This document shows, one piece after another, positions 1-7,986 of a stretch of DNA of 53,755 nucleotides. Position 1 is the first letter of the stretch, and every line of letters starts with the position of its first letter. This DNA comes from Phycisphaerae bacterium. GTDB lineage: Bacteria; Planctomycetota; Phycisphaerae; SM23-33. A program made the translations under genes and the position numbers. Location: the NCBI GenBank assembly GCA_011050235.1, contig DRGC01000011.1, forward strand, positions 1 through 53,755, read 5' to 3'. The notes under the pieces were generated by a model. The model saw only the letters and a program-made list of their open reading frames with translations, did not search any database and had not been told where the DNA came from.

Positions 1-1311
1 GATCTCGTAGCCGCCGTTGTCGAAGGCGCGTTTTGTGGGCAGGTAGCTCACGTCGGGCCAGGCCGGCAGGTGGGCGACGTAGGTGAAAGCGGCGGGGGAG
101 TTGATCTTGATCTCCAACCCGGCCTCGACGAACGGCTCGCCCGGGAGGCCCACGATGGCCACGTCGCCGATCCGAAGGACTTGAATCTCATACTCGTAGT
201 TGCCTTGTTCGGCTAACAGGTGGGTCTCCAGCCGCCAGGCTGCATTGACCCATTCGGGATCGACGGCGCGGTGCGTGTCGTCGGCCCAGGTGGGCTCGGG
301 GTGCTTGGCCATGAATGCCTGGGCCTTCTCGAGCCCCGTGTCGGGCCCGTCGTGCCAGGGGAGTTTTACGTGCCGGACGGCGAAGTCCAGTTCGACGTCG
401 TCGGAGTAGAGAATCTCGTCGACCACCAACTCGGCCGTGCTTGCCAGGATGCGGCCCATGCGTTTGTGGTCGCGGACGAAGTCCGGATCCCACGGGTCCC
501 ACGGGTTGATGTTGCCGCACGCCCCGTTGAGCACCAGCGGCGTGCAGGCCTGGCCGTAAATGCCTTTCATCTCCTTCGACAGGGCGCCCGGCCAGTCGGC
601 TGAGATGATGTACTCCATCCGCGTGGGGTGGAGGTTGACCGGATGGGCGGTGTAGCTGAGCAGCATCGCCAACGGCTGGAGCGACTCGCCGCGGATGCAG
701 ACCACGCCCAGTTCGGGGTCGATGGGGCCTTCCATGTAGCGATACTGGTTGCGGTCCATGAACATCGGCATGCCGATGCCGCCGCCCTTCATGATCATCC
801 GCCGATTGAAGGCCACGCGACCCTCGACGCCGCTGGCGGCCCCGAGCTTGGCGGGGGCGAGGTTGGCGTTGGCCTGCTCGACCGCGCTGATGATTCGCTC
901 CATCGCGTACGCTCGGTAGCGGTCGTCTCCGGCCGACAGTTCATCCCAGAACGCCGCGGGCTTGCGGAAGAACTCGGTGGTCTTCTTGACATAGCCCAGT
1001 TGCGGGCAGGAGTGGTTCTGGTGGGCGTGACACATCACGGCCTCGGGCTCGATGCCGCATCGGTCCGCGGCGGCCTGACGAAGCTCATCCCGAACGCGAT
1101 TGTCGATGGAATTGAGTTCGACCGCGATGATGCAGAGCTTCTTCCTGCCCTGAGCCGAGTCGAAGGGGCCGGCGCTTTCCAGAACGAGCGCCTGTGCGTG
1201 TAGCGGATCGATGGCTGTCCGCCAATGCGCCTGGTTCAGGAAGTTCTTCTCCAACGTGTGGTGCACGTCGGGCAGGGGGGTGATGTCGACTGAGGCGGCT
1301 CCGGCTTGCAT
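1..1311 (-). CDS. Neutral ceramidase-like hydrolase (partial, C-terminus beyond window)
   Basis: At least 437 codons are open from an ATG at 1311, preceded by GGAG about 7 nt upstream; the 3' end lies off the left edge. The protein starts MQAGAASVDITPL, the usual opening of the neutral/alkaline non-lysosomal ceramidase-like family. It continues with a His-rich motif (CHAHQNHSC), SYTAHPVNLHP and NGACGNINP, matching the zinc-binding and oxyanion-type segments of this family. Planctomycetes carry many such paralogues, and their substrates (ceramide or another amide/ester) are mostly untested. No signal peptide is visible. It is divergent from a paralogue starting at 1470. Residues around DSAQGRKK are coded by a dispersed palindromic element (1144-1166) that seems to be an in-frame insertion. 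Family assignment is confident; substrate is not. Confidence 0.8.
   Translation of the reverse strand, partial: MQAGAASVDITPLPDVHHTLEKNFLNQAHWRTAIDPLHAQALVLESAGPFDSAQGRKKLCIIAVELNSIDNRVRDELRQAAADRCGIEPEAVMCHAHQNHSCPQLGYVKKTTEFFRKPAAFWDELSAGDDRYRAYAMERIISAVEQANANLAPAKLGAASGVEGRVAFNRRMIMKGGGIGMPMFMDRNQYRYMEGPIDPELGVVCIRGESLQPLAMLLSYTAHPVNLHPTRMEYIISADWPGALSKEMKGIYGQACTPLVLNGACGNINPWDPWDPDFVRDHKRMGRILASTAELVVDEILYSDDVELDFAVRHVKLPWHDGPDTGLEKAQAFMAKHPEPTWADDTHRAVDPEWVNAAWRLETHLLAEQGNYEYEIQVLRIGDVAIVGLPGEPFVEAGLEIKINSPAAFTYVAHLPAWPDVSYLPTKRAFDNGGYEI
1144..1166. repeat. Dispersed short element of the CTTCGAC..GCTCAGG family, copy 1
   Basis: Read on the minus strand this is CCTTCGACTCGGCTCAGGGC followed by AGG. 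Related copies occur at 42604-42625 and 42628-42650 (in ligA), and an expanded form occurs at 25543-25572. It lies in frame within a ceramidase-like gene and encodes about seven residues (FDSAQGR). Confidence 0.55.
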
Positions 1312-1328
1312 GGACGGTCTCCAACTGG

Positions 1329-1367
1329 AAATGCCCAATGTCCAATGTCCAAGGCCCAATGTCAAAG
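1329..1367. repeat. AATGCCCAATG-type dispersed repeat, copy A
   Basis: The sequence is built from CCAATG and CCAAGG steps (AATGCCCAATG ... CCAAGGCCCAATG). It matches the reverse complement of 37642-37675. It lies in the 158-nt gap between two divergent ceramidase-like genes. Confidence 0.5.
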
Positions 1368-1469
1368 GTGTCGTCCGATTTATTCAGGTCGATATGTCGG
1401 GCCGGCGTTTCATTGCTCCCGGATGATCGTTCGGATATTCTCGCGGCGGCCAAGCCAAAGGAGATGTCT

Positions 1470-2810
1470 ATGAAAGCCGGTGTTGCTCACGTCGACGTTA
1501 CCCCCCCGGTGGGGTGTTGGATTCTGGGGCCGGTCGCACAGAGCACGGGTGTGCACGACCCGCTGATGGCCCGGGCGTTGGTGCTGGATGACGGCAAGAC
1601 AAAGGTTGCTATCCTCGGCATCGACCTGATCGGTATGGGGTGGGAGCTGGCCGATGAGCTGAACGGTCTGATCCGCGAGAAGGCGGGCGTGGACGTCGTG
1701 CTGCTGCAATTCAGCCACACGCACAGCGCCCCGTTCCCGCCGACGTGGATGACCAGCATCTATAAAAGGGACATCGAGCTGCTGGCCGACTGGCGCGACG
1801 GGTTGCGGGAGTCGCTGCCGCGGATCGTCAAGGAGGCGGCCGACAGCGCCACACCCGTCGAACTCCGCGCCGGGCGGGCGAAGGTGCAGGTGGGCTTTAA
1901 CCGTCGCGTTGTGGGCGATAACGGCTTCGTTCATATGGCCGTCAACGAGGACGGCCCGGTCGTGCCGTGGACCGACGTGCTGGGCGTCTATCATGAGGAC
2001 GGCTCGCCGATGGCGGTCCTGTACGGCCACGCGGCCCATCCGGTGATCGTCCACGCGGCCAGCACGGAAATCAGCGCCGACTACCCGGGCTTCGCCGCCG
2101 CCCGCATCCGCGAGAAGCTGGGCCCCGATGTGATGCCGATCTTCGTGCAGGGCTGCGGGGCGAACATCAACGGCCATCCGCTGGCGAAGGGCTTCGACGA
2201 GGCCAAAGCCGCCGGCGACAAGCTGGGCGATGCGGTGGCTGCGGCGCTGGAGTCGGCTGACGTGATCCAAGCGGATTCGCTCACGACGGTCACCAAGCGC
2301 GTGGACCTGCCGTGTATCGATTTCCCCCCGCGCGAGGAGGTCCAGGCCAAGCTGGATAAGGCCAACGCTCAAATCGCCGAGCAGGCCGAGGGCGGCCAGG
2401 CGTGGCTGGGCGCCTGCGATGAGATCGAGGCGATGACCGACCTGCTGGGGATGATGGATTTCGGCGAGCGGCCGGACTTTCGGCTGGCGATGGCGATGGT
2501 CTCGCTCGGAAAGGAGTGGGGCATGGTGAGCTTCTCGGGCGAGGTGTTCTGCGAGTACCAACTGTGGATCGACGAGAACGCCCCCTTCGCCCACACGTTC
2601 GTGGGCGCCTACGCCAACAACTTCGGCGGCTACATCGCCTGTGACGCCGATCTGGCCATGGGCGACAAGGGCGGCTACGAGGCCGGCTGTTGGCCGACGA
2701 TGAGTTGCGCCCTGATCGTTCCCACCCGCGTCGCCCTGCAGGTCGGCATCGAAGAGATCATCAGGTCCGCCGTGCGGGACATGTGGGCGACGGTGCAGAA
2801 CGACGAATGA
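1470..2810 (+). CDS. Neutral ceramidase-like hydrolase
   Basis: A 446-residue protein. The start at 1470 was chosen because AAGGAG (1458-1463) sits 6 nt upstream and the protein then opens MKAGVAHVDVTPPVG, as is typical of the neutral/alkaline ceramidase-like family. Upstream in-frame ATGs lie in repeat sequence. Motifs seen include FSHTHSAPFPP, YGHAAHPVIVHA (probable zinc-site histidines), STEISADYPGFA and VQGCGANINGHP. No signal peptide is visible, so the enzyme is probably cytoplasmic or exported by another route. It is paralogous to the divergent gene ending at the left edge, and both may act on a related set of N-acyl or sugar-linked substrates (inference). A perfect 20-bp palindrome starts 5 nt after the stop codon. 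Confidence 0.82.
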   Translation: MKAGVAHVDVTPPVGCWILGPVAQSTGVHDPLMARALVLDDGKTKVAILGIDLIGMGWELADELNGLIREKAGVDVVLLQFSHTHSAPFPPTWMTSIYKRDIELLADWRDGLRESLPRIVKEAADSATPVELRAGRAKVQVGFNRRVVGDNGFVHMAVNEDGPVVPWTDVLGVYHEDGSPMAVLYGHAAHPVIVHAASTEISADYPGFAAARIREKLGPDVMPIFVQGCGANINGHPLAKGFDEAKAAGDKLGDAVAAALESADVIQADSLTTVTKRVDLPCIDFPPREEVQAKLDKANAQIAEQAEGGQAWLGACDEIEAMTDLLGMMDFGERPDFRLAMAMVSLGKEWGMVSFSGEVFCEYQLWIDENAPFAHTFVGAYANNFGGYIACDADLAMGDKGGYEAGCWPTMSCALIVPTRVALQVGIEEIIRSAVRDMWATVQNDE

Positions 2811-2814
2811 TGAA

Positions 2815-2834
2815 CCTGCCTGCCGGCAGGCAGG
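2815..2834. repeat. Perfect 20-bp palindrome (CCTGCCTGCCGGCAGGCAGG)
   Basis: CCTGCCTGCCGGCAGGCAGG equals its own reverse complement. It is flanked by GAATGATGAA on the left (2805-2814) and a TGAATGATGAA copy on the right, resembling a target duplication. A degenerate copy lies at 49043-49062. It follows the stop codon of the ceramidase-like gene, so it could also form a hairpin at the mRNA end. Confidence 0.7.
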
Positions 2835-2890
2835 TGCTGAATGATGAATGTGCGGCGGGTTCCCCAGGCCGCCGCGCGAAGCATACGGGT

Positions 2891-3250
2891 ATGGACTACT
2901 CTCATTGCACGCTTTGTGGGGCGACCGGGTCGGCGACGGCTGACGGGAAGGCCGTCATCGCCAGTTCGACCGACGATCCGTTTACGACACGGACGCGGGT
3001 TGTCGTCGAGGCGCCGGCCGGTGGGTACAAGTTTGTGGCGGCTGAGAACGTTCCCGTCGCCGATAGTGCATTCATCTCCTGGGAGCGGGCGCACATGGGG
3101 GGGGCGGTGGACTATCCGGGCGAGCAGTTGTACCAGGATCGCTCGTGGGGGCGGTTCGAGGCCTTTTGCGTGGATAATCTCGAGCCGGGGGTGTATGTTA
3201 CTGTTGACGGCCAACGGACGCCGTTGGCGAATCGATGCCGGGCCACGTAG
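2891..3250 (+). CDS. Short Ntn-hydrolase-like (C45-type?) protein, possibly truncated
   Basis: A 119-residue ORF starting MDYSHCTLCGATGSATADGK. The pattern of a cysteine followed by GATGSATADGKAV and a DDPF segment recalls the N-terminal nucleophile region of acyl-CoA:6-APA acyltransferase/C45-type hydrolases, where the Cys becomes the N-terminal nucleophile after self-cleavage. Family members are usually 300 or more residues, so this would be only the front part. I see no continuation in another frame before the next gene at 3311. No clear ribosome site precedes the ATG. The family call is weak; the ORF may be a decayed fragment or an unrelated small protein. Confidence 0.4.
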   Translation: MDYSHCTLCGATGSATADGKAVIASSTDDPFTTRTRVVVEAPAGGYKFVAAENVPVADSAFISWERAHMGGAVDYPGEQLYQDRSWGRFEAFCVDNLEPGVYVTVDGQRTPLANRCRAT

Positions 3251-3310
3251 ACGTTCGAGTCTGCGAGACCCGATCAGGGAAGTCAGTGCACACGTGAAGG
3301 GAGAACTGCA

Positions 3311-3832
3311 ATGAAGAGCAAGTCAATTATCGCGATTGTGTTAATGGTCCTCGGCGTGATGGTTCTGGCGACATGGCAGAGAGCTGATGCCGCCAGGGGA
3401 AGGCCGCCCATCCTGTCGAAAAAGGCGACGAAAGCCATTGAGAAGGCTTTCCCCCAGGCGAAGATTGTGAAGGTCGAGCCGGAAAGAAAGAGCGTGGTTG
3501 TCTACGAAGTCGAGCTGATCCGCGACGGCAAGGAAGTTGAGATCCTCGTCACGTCAGATGGTCAGATTGTGGCAGCGGAAAACGAGATCAGCAAAGACGA
3601 TCTCCCCGCCGCCGTTGCCGCCACCGTCGCCAAGCATGCCGGCGATGCGGAGATCAAGGAGATCGAGAAGGAGGAGATACGCGCCACCCTCCAGTTCGTC
3701 GATCTCGAAACGCCGCAGATCGTGTACGAAGTCGAGTTCCTCCACGAAGGGCACGAGGTGGAGTTGAAAATCGACGGAGACGGCAATATCCTTGGCAGGG
3801 AAGTTGAAGACGAAGAGGATGATGCGGACTAA
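3311..3832 (+). CDS. Exported PepSY-like domain protein
   Basis: A 173-residue protein. GGGAG lies about 8 nt upstream of the ATG. Residues 1-28 form a signal peptide (SIIAIVLMVLGVMVLATW core, then RADA). Two similar units follow: KATKAIEKAFPQAKIVKVE...YEVELIRDGKEVEILVTSDGQIV, and AAVAATVAKHAGDAEIKEIE...YEVEFLHEGHEVELKIDGDGNIL. Each has the PepSY-like pattern of a helix, a KV/I-E strand and a YEVE...DG.I hairpin. The tail is very acidic (EVEDEEDDAD). PepSY-like proteins are periplasmic and are thought to inhibit proteases or sense ligands; no specific role can be assigned here. Confidence 0.7.
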   Translation: MKSKSIIAIVLMVLGVMVLATWQRADAARGRPPILSKKATKAIEKAFPQAKIVKVEPERKSVVVYEVELIRDGKEVEILVTSDGQIVAAENEISKDDLPAAVAATVAKHAGDAEIKEIEKEEIRATLQFVDLETPQIVYEVEFLHEGHEVELKIDGDGNILGREVEDEEDDAD

Positions 3833-3935
3833 GCGCAGTGGCCGGCGATGGGGCCTTTTACCCCAGACGATAATCTCGTAATCTCTTGAATCCCAAAATC
3901 CTGCTCGTACTTGTTGTTCAGAAAAGGACCGGTGC

Positions 3936-4838
3936 ATGAGCATTGAATTGAGCGGTCTTGTTGCAGCCGTGTTTACGCCGATGCGCGGCGACGGGGCACT
4001 GAACTTGGCGGTCGCGGGCGATTATGTGAGCCTGCTGGCCGAGCGGGGGGTGGGCGGCATCCTGCCGTGTGGGACAACGGGCCAGTTTCCGGCTCTGAGT
4101 GTAGATGAACGTCAGGCTGTGGCCGAGGCGTTCGTTGAGGCGGCCGCGGATAAGATGCCGGTCGTCGTCCACGTCGGCTGCGACAGCATCGATAGCGCGC
4201 GTCGGCTGGCGGCCCATGCCGCCGACATCGGGGCCGATGCGATTGCTGCATTGCCGCCGAGCTATCTCAAGCCGCCCGATCTCGACGCGGTGGTCGACTG
4301 GTACCAGCGCCTGTCCGAAGCGGCCCCGCAGACGCCGCTGTTCTACTACCACATTCCGTCGCTGACGGGTGTTGAGCTTTCCGTGCTGCAGTTGCTTCGT
4401 AAAGCGATCGGCCGCGTGGCGACCCTGGCGGGTGTGAAATACACACACGAAGCCCTGGACGAATACGCCCTCTGCGTGGATGAGTTCGGCGACCGTCTGC
4501 AGATACTGTTCGGCCGCGACGAGACATTGCTGTCGGCCCTGGTGGTCGGAGCGACCGGGGCGATCGGCAGTTGCTACAACTTCGCCTCGCCGCTGTATCG
4601 TCGGCTGTGGGATGCGTTCAACGCCGGCGACCTGACCGCCGCGCGGAAAGACCAGCTCAAGGCCATCCGCCTGATCAACACGCTCAAGGGCTACGGCTAT
4701 CCGGCCGCCAGCAAGAGTTGCATGAAACTCCTAGGCATCGATTGCGGCCCGCCGCGCCCCCCGTTCAAACCCCTGACGGCCGAGCAGGAGTCCGCCTTGG
4801 GAGAGGATTTGACAGCGCTGGGGTTGATCAATCCGTAA
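3936..4838 (+). CDS. N-acetylneuraminate lyase / dihydrodipicolinate synthase family aldolase
   Basis: A 300-residue TIM-barrel lyase, the standard length for the DapA/NanA superfamily. GTTGQ replaces the usual GSTGE substrate loop. The Schiff-base lysine lies in GVKYTHEALDEY and the catalytic tyrosine in YYHIPSLTGV. The latter matches the N-acetylneuraminate lyase form (YNIPALSGV in E. coli NanA) better than DapA. VVHVGC and GSCYNF are also NanA-like. The expected reaction is reversible aldol cleavage of a sialic-acid-like 2-keto acid to pyruvate plus an aldose. AAAAGGA about 8 nt upstream supports the ATG. No transporter or NanE/NanK neighbour is present, so the true substrate is open. Confidence 0.8.
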   Translation: MSIELSGLVAAVFTPMRGDGALNLAVAGDYVSLLAERGVGGILPCGTTGQFPALSVDERQAVAEAFVEAAADKMPVVVHVGCDSIDSARRLAAHAADIGADAIAALPPSYLKPPDLDAVVDWYQRLSEAAPQTPLFYYHIPSLTGVELSVLQLLRKAIGRVATLAGVKYTHEALDEYALCVDEFGDRLQILFGRDETLLSALVVGATGAIGSCYNFASPLYRRLWDAFNAGDLTAARKDQLKAIRLINTLKGYGYPAASKSCMKLLGIDCGPPRPPFKPLTAEQESALGEDLTALGLINP

Positions 4839-4888
4839 GGTGATTCACTTTACCGTCGAAGGAATGTGGACCTGGGGACGTCCAACAT
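4836..4888. other. Paired short hairpins between the aldolase and serpin genes
   Basis: GTAAGGTGA/TTCACTTTAC overlaps the aldolase stop and could form an 8-9 bp stem. It is followed by ATGTGGAC ... GTCCAACAT, a second imperfect inverted repeat with a G-rich loop. No T tract follows, so terminator function is uncertain. Confidence 0.3.
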
Positions 4889-4923
4889 AGAGACACACGC
4901 AGCATGTGCGAAGGACCAGGGGA

Positions 4924-6294
4924 ATGGGAATGGGTCATCGAAATCGAAGACGTTCGCTGAGCGGCCTATGGCCAGTTCTGCTGGCTGTTGTCGCCATGTG
5001 GGGAGCAGGCTGTGGGCCCAGGCTGCAGCCGACCAAGGACGGGCAGGCAGCGGAGAATACTGCGCCGGTTTCACGATCGGATGCAGCTTCGCCAACGATT
5101 GAGTTGCCCGAAGTCGGCGACGAACCGATCGAGACGTTGGCCGAAGCATCGAATGCCTTCGCGCTCCGCTTATACGCCTCCCTGCTGCGCAACGGACGTG
5201 AGAGCAATGTGATTGTCTCGCCGACCGGCTTGTTCTTCGGGCTGATGATGGCCCGTGAAGGGGCTGGCGGCCGGACGCGAGAACAGTTCGACGCGGTTCT
5301 GCAGCTAACGCGCCTGACGGACATGGCGGATCGAGATCTGCCCGGCGAATGCAGTGAACTGCTTGGGAAGCTTAGGGTTGTTGGGGATACGGCCCCCCTG
5401 GAAGTGGGCGAGGCCACCGAGCTGAACGTTGCCAATAGCTTGTGGGGTCAGCAGGGCCTGGACTGGAAGGACGCATTCCTGAAAACGCTCGAACACGATT
5501 TCGATGGGCCGCTCAACGAGGTCAATTTTGCGGAGGCCCCTGCGGCAGCCCGGGCCATCAACCGCTGGGTTGCCGAGCGGACCCGCGGGCGAATCGGGGA
5601 TGTGATCTCCGCTGATCGGCTGGGGCCGGGTACGGACATGGTGCTGGCCTATGCGGTGTACCTGACGGCGAGTTGGAAGGGGCCGTTCGTCCGGACGGAG
5701 GCGGAGCGATTCCACGTCTCTGAGGATGAGACCATCACCGTCAACATGATGCGACAAAAGCGCCAGCTTCGAATGGCCCGGGTCGAAAAGTTGAAGCTGC
5801 TCCGACAGCAATGCTGGGGGGGCATCTCGGCGGTGTTCATCCTACCAGATACGATCGAGGGCTTGGCCGACGCGGAGGCTTGGCTGATCTCGGGCAAGCT
5901 CAACGACGGCCTCAAAGCGTCGCAGACCCGGGAAGTCGACGTTCACTTGCCGAAGCTGGATCTGGAATCGACCTTCCGGCTGCAAGACCACTTGAAGGCG
6001 ATGGGACTGGTCGATGCATTCGATCCGGGCCTGGCGGATTTTTCGCACGCCGTCGGTCGGCGAGGTGATACGTGGATGGATATGGTCAGCCAGGTCGCGC
6101 GAGTCAAGATCGAAGAAAAGGGCCTGGAGGGCGTCACGGCCGGCGTCTTGGATTTCCTCCACGGGCCGGTGGACATGGGCCAGTTCAGAGCGGATCACCC
6201 CTACCTGTTCGTGATCCGGCACGACGAGTCGGGACTGATTCTTTTCATAGGTCGCGTCGTCCGGCCGAACGAGGTCGAGGAACAATCGCCCTGA
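4924..6294 (+). CDS. Serpin-family protein, predicted lipoprotein
   Basis: A 456-residue protein in the size range of serpins plus a signal. The start at 4924 follows AAGGA by 8 nt; ATG 4930 is also possible. The N-terminus has basic residues, a hydrophobic stretch and a lipobox-like WGAGC, suggesting a lipid-anchored envelope protein. Serpin marks include IETLAEASNAFALRLYASLL, NVIVSPTGLFFGLMMAREGA, ELNVANSLWGQ, AINRWVAERTRGRI, AYAVYLTASWKGPF and the C-terminal signature FRADHPYLFVIRH plus GLILFIGRVVRP. The hinge region reads IEEKGLEGVTAG, not the EEGTEAAAAT pattern of inhibitory serpins, so suicide inhibition of a protease is doubtful. It could be a non-inhibitory serpin or have altered specificity. 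Confidence 0.88.
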   Translation: MGMGHRNRRRSLSGLWPVLLAVVAMWGAGCGPRLQPTKDGQAAENTAPVSRSDAASPTIELPEVGDEPIETLAEASNAFALRLYASLLRNGRESNVIVSPTGLFFGLMMAREGAGGRTREQFDAVLQLTRLTDMADRDLPGECSELLGKLRVVGDTAPLEVGEATELNVANSLWGQQGLDWKDAFLKTLEHDFDGPLNEVNFAEAPAAARAINRWVAERTRGRIGDVISADRLGPGTDMVLAYAVYLTASWKGPFVRTEAERFHVSEDETITVNMMRQKRQLRMARVEKLKLLRQQCWGGISAVFILPDTIEGLADAEAWLISGKLNDGLKASQTREVDVHLPKLDLESTFRLQDHLKAMGLVDAFDPGLADFSHAVGRRGDTWMDMVSQVARVKIEEKGLEGVTAGVLDFLHGPVDMGQFRADHPYLFVIRHDESGLILFIGRVVRPNEVEEQSP

Positions 6295-6295
6295 A

Positions 6296-6354
6296 AGTGG
6301 CGAGTGATGGCCGAAAACCGCGCCAACCCAACCCCAACCGCGTCACTCGCCGCT
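6296..6354. terminator. Bidirectional terminator-like hairpin between convergent genes
   Basis: AGTGGCGAGTGA (6296-6307) pairs 11 of 12 with TCACTCGCCGCT (6343-6354). It sits between the serpin stop and the stop of the convergent membrane gene, which it overlaps. The loop is long (35 nt) and there is no clear T run. Confidence 0.4.
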
Positions 6355-7557
6355 GCCATCGGCGCTGGTCGGCCCGTTCATCGCTCGCAGAAGCCACAGC
6401 GCCGCCAGGAGCGGCAGGGCGTACTTGTCCCATGCGATGTGGGCCTTCATCATCAGCGCCGCGTTGGCCAGCACGAGTGCGGATTCGATTCGAAAACGGC
6501 TGAATCGCACGCACGCCAGCAGGGCCAGGGCGTAGAAGCCCACCATCCGCACGCCGTCCCCGGCTGCGGCGCAGAAGGCCTTGTCCAGGTACCCCATCGT
6601 GGCGATCCCGTAGCTGGGTGGATTGCGCAACGGCGGAAAGAGCACGAACAGCCCCGCCAGCGCCGCCGCGACGATCAGCAGAGCGGGCCGAAACACAAGC
6701 TGCCCCCGCCGCTGGCGCCAAAACAGCAGCGTCTCCGGGATCACGTAATAGGCCCCCACGCACGCCAGGAAGTACAGGGCGTTATGCGGCAGCAGGCGCA
6801 ACACTCCGGCCGTCTCGACGGGCTGATGGGCTAGGGCCGCCGGCGGGGCCAACCCGCCCCAAAGCGCATACCATAGCCCCAGCGATGCGCACGCCAGCAA
6901 CGAGTAGGCCGCCATGACCGGCCGCGTCTTAGCGGTCGCCTCACCCAGCCGGGCCGGCTCGACAGCCCCGGCGGATGGGCCCCGTCGGCGCTGCCTGAGG
7001 AACTGGATGAGTTCGTAGGCCGCAATGGCCGCCGGAAAGGCCACCATGTACTGGCGAGAGGCGATCGCCAGCACAAAGGCGATCGCGCTGAGCGCACCCC
7101 AGCCCTTGCGATAGGCTGCGATCCCGCCAAACACCAGCAGCGCCGCCAGCATGTCGGTGTAGAGATGCGTGGCGCAGGCGAAGAAGTATGGAAAGATCAT
7201 CAGAGCCGCAATCGCCCGGGCGGCGCGGCTGGGAGCATCTCGCGCTGCCAGCACACAGCCAAGCACAATCAGCAGGCTCGCCACAAGGTTGACCGCGCGC
7301 CCGGTGCGGATGCCCCCGCCAAACGCCCGCTCGACACCCCCAAAAACCACAAACGGCAGCGGCGCGTTGAGTTCGTCGTAGCCGCGCAACTGCTCGATCG
7401 ACGGAACCCAACGCTGGCTGAACTGCAGGCTCGTCGGCCAGAAGTGGACCTCGTCCTTGCGCGCGTCAAAGTCCAGACCACCGGCGGCCACATAGATGGC
7501 GGCATAAACTGCCGCCACACACGCGATGAGTATCCACAGCCGATAACGCTTGCTCAT
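6343..7557 (-). CDS. Polytopic membrane protein, GT-C/ALG10-like
   Basis: A 404-residue protein with about ten hydrophobic segments. The start at 7557 (MSKRYRLWILIA) puts the first membrane segment directly at the N-terminus; the frame is open further upstream. The first extracytoplasmic loop carries acidic residues (ARKDEVHFWPT, RGYDELNAPLP), and a later loop reads CATHLYTDMLAALL. These patterns resemble polyprenyl-phosphate-sugar-dependent GT-C glycosyltransferases, in particular the ALG10 type (DE.H, Y.TD). The likely role is transfer of a sugar from a lipid carrier to an envelope glycan, but this is inference. It is convergent with the serpin gene and divergent from the tRNA-Asn locus. 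Confidence 0.6.
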   Translation of the reverse strand: MSKRYRLWILIACVAAVYAAIYVAAGGLDFDARKDEVHFWPTSLQFSQRWVPSIEQLRGYDELNAPLPFVVFGGVERAFGGGIRTGRAVNLVASLLIVLGCVLAARDAPSRAARAIAALMIFPYFFACATHLYTDMLAALLVFGGIAAYRKGWGALSAIAFVLAIASRQYMVAFPAAIAAYELIQFLRQRRRGPSAGAVEPARLGEATAKTRPVMAAYSLLACASLGLWYALWGGLAPPAALAHQPVETAGVLRLLPHNALYFLACVGAYYVIPETLLFWRQRRGQLVFRPALLIVAAALAGLFVLFPPLRNPPSYGIATMGYLDKAFCAAAGDGVRMVGFYALALLACVRFSRFRIESALVLANAALMMKAHIAWDKYALPLLAALWLLRAMNGPTSADGSGE

Positions 7558-7671
7558 ATGCCCAATCTCACCGTCGCCCCCGCTCAGCGGGAGCGACCTT
7601 CGAGTCAGCGACGCCGACAAGCGAACCACGGCCCGCCGTCGTCTTCTCGCCGCGGCAGCGCGATCAGGGCC

Positions 7672-7699
7672 TTGACTGATCGCCGCGATGCGATATCAT
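7672..7699 (+). promoter_or_regulatory. Sigma70-type promoter upstream of the tRNA-Asn array
   Basis: TTGACT (7672-7677) and TATCAT (7694-7699) are separated by 16 nt. They lie about 50 nt upstream of the first tRNA-derived unit and point toward it. The tRNA-Ala promoter near 25.7 kb uses the same 16-nt spacing. Confidence 0.55.
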
Positions 7700-7746
7700 A
7701 CGAAGCTCAAGGCGGCGGGCCAAGCTGTCCGACCCCCGCAAAAGTT

Positions 7747-7986
7747 CCCCCGATAGCTCAATGGGTAGAGCGAGTCCGCCGCGGGCGGATTAACCGCGAG
7801 TTCGTCGGGCTGTGACAACAGAATATTCCCCGATAGCTCAATTGGTAGAGCGAGTCCGCCGCGGGCGGATTAACCGCTAGGGCGTCGGTCCGTGACAACA
7901 GAATATTCCCCGATAGCTCAATTGGTAGAGCGAGTCCGCCGCGGGCGGATTAACCGCGAGTTCGTCGGGCTGTGACAACAGAATAT
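7747..7986 (+). repeat. Three 80-bp tandem tRNA-Asn-derived units carrying a palindrome
   Basis: CGATAGCTCA starts at 7751, 7831 and 7911, and again at 7991 in the intact tRNA: an exact 80-bp period. Each unit holds the tRNA-Asn 5' half (acceptor strand, D arm, GAGCGAG). A perfect inverted repeat, TCCGCCGCGGGCGGA (7775-7789, 7855-7869, 7935-7949), then replaces the CGGCTG that carries the first anticodon base. TTAACCGC follows, then about 35 nt unlike a T arm that ends ACAACAGAATATTC. Anticodon GTT and the T arm are lost, so the units are not functional tRNAs. Units 1 and 3 share GCGAGTTCGTCGGGC; unit 2 differs (GCTAGGGCGTCGGTC), so the copies have diverged. Confidence 0.85.

Noticed and set aside
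1410-2594. 394-codon minus-strand frame
   Set aside because: Antisense to the second ceramidase-like gene; no domain features.
7747-7986. CRISPR array from the 80-bp periodic repeats
   Set aside because: Units are tRNA-derived along most of their length, there are only three, spacers are near-identical and no cas genes are present.
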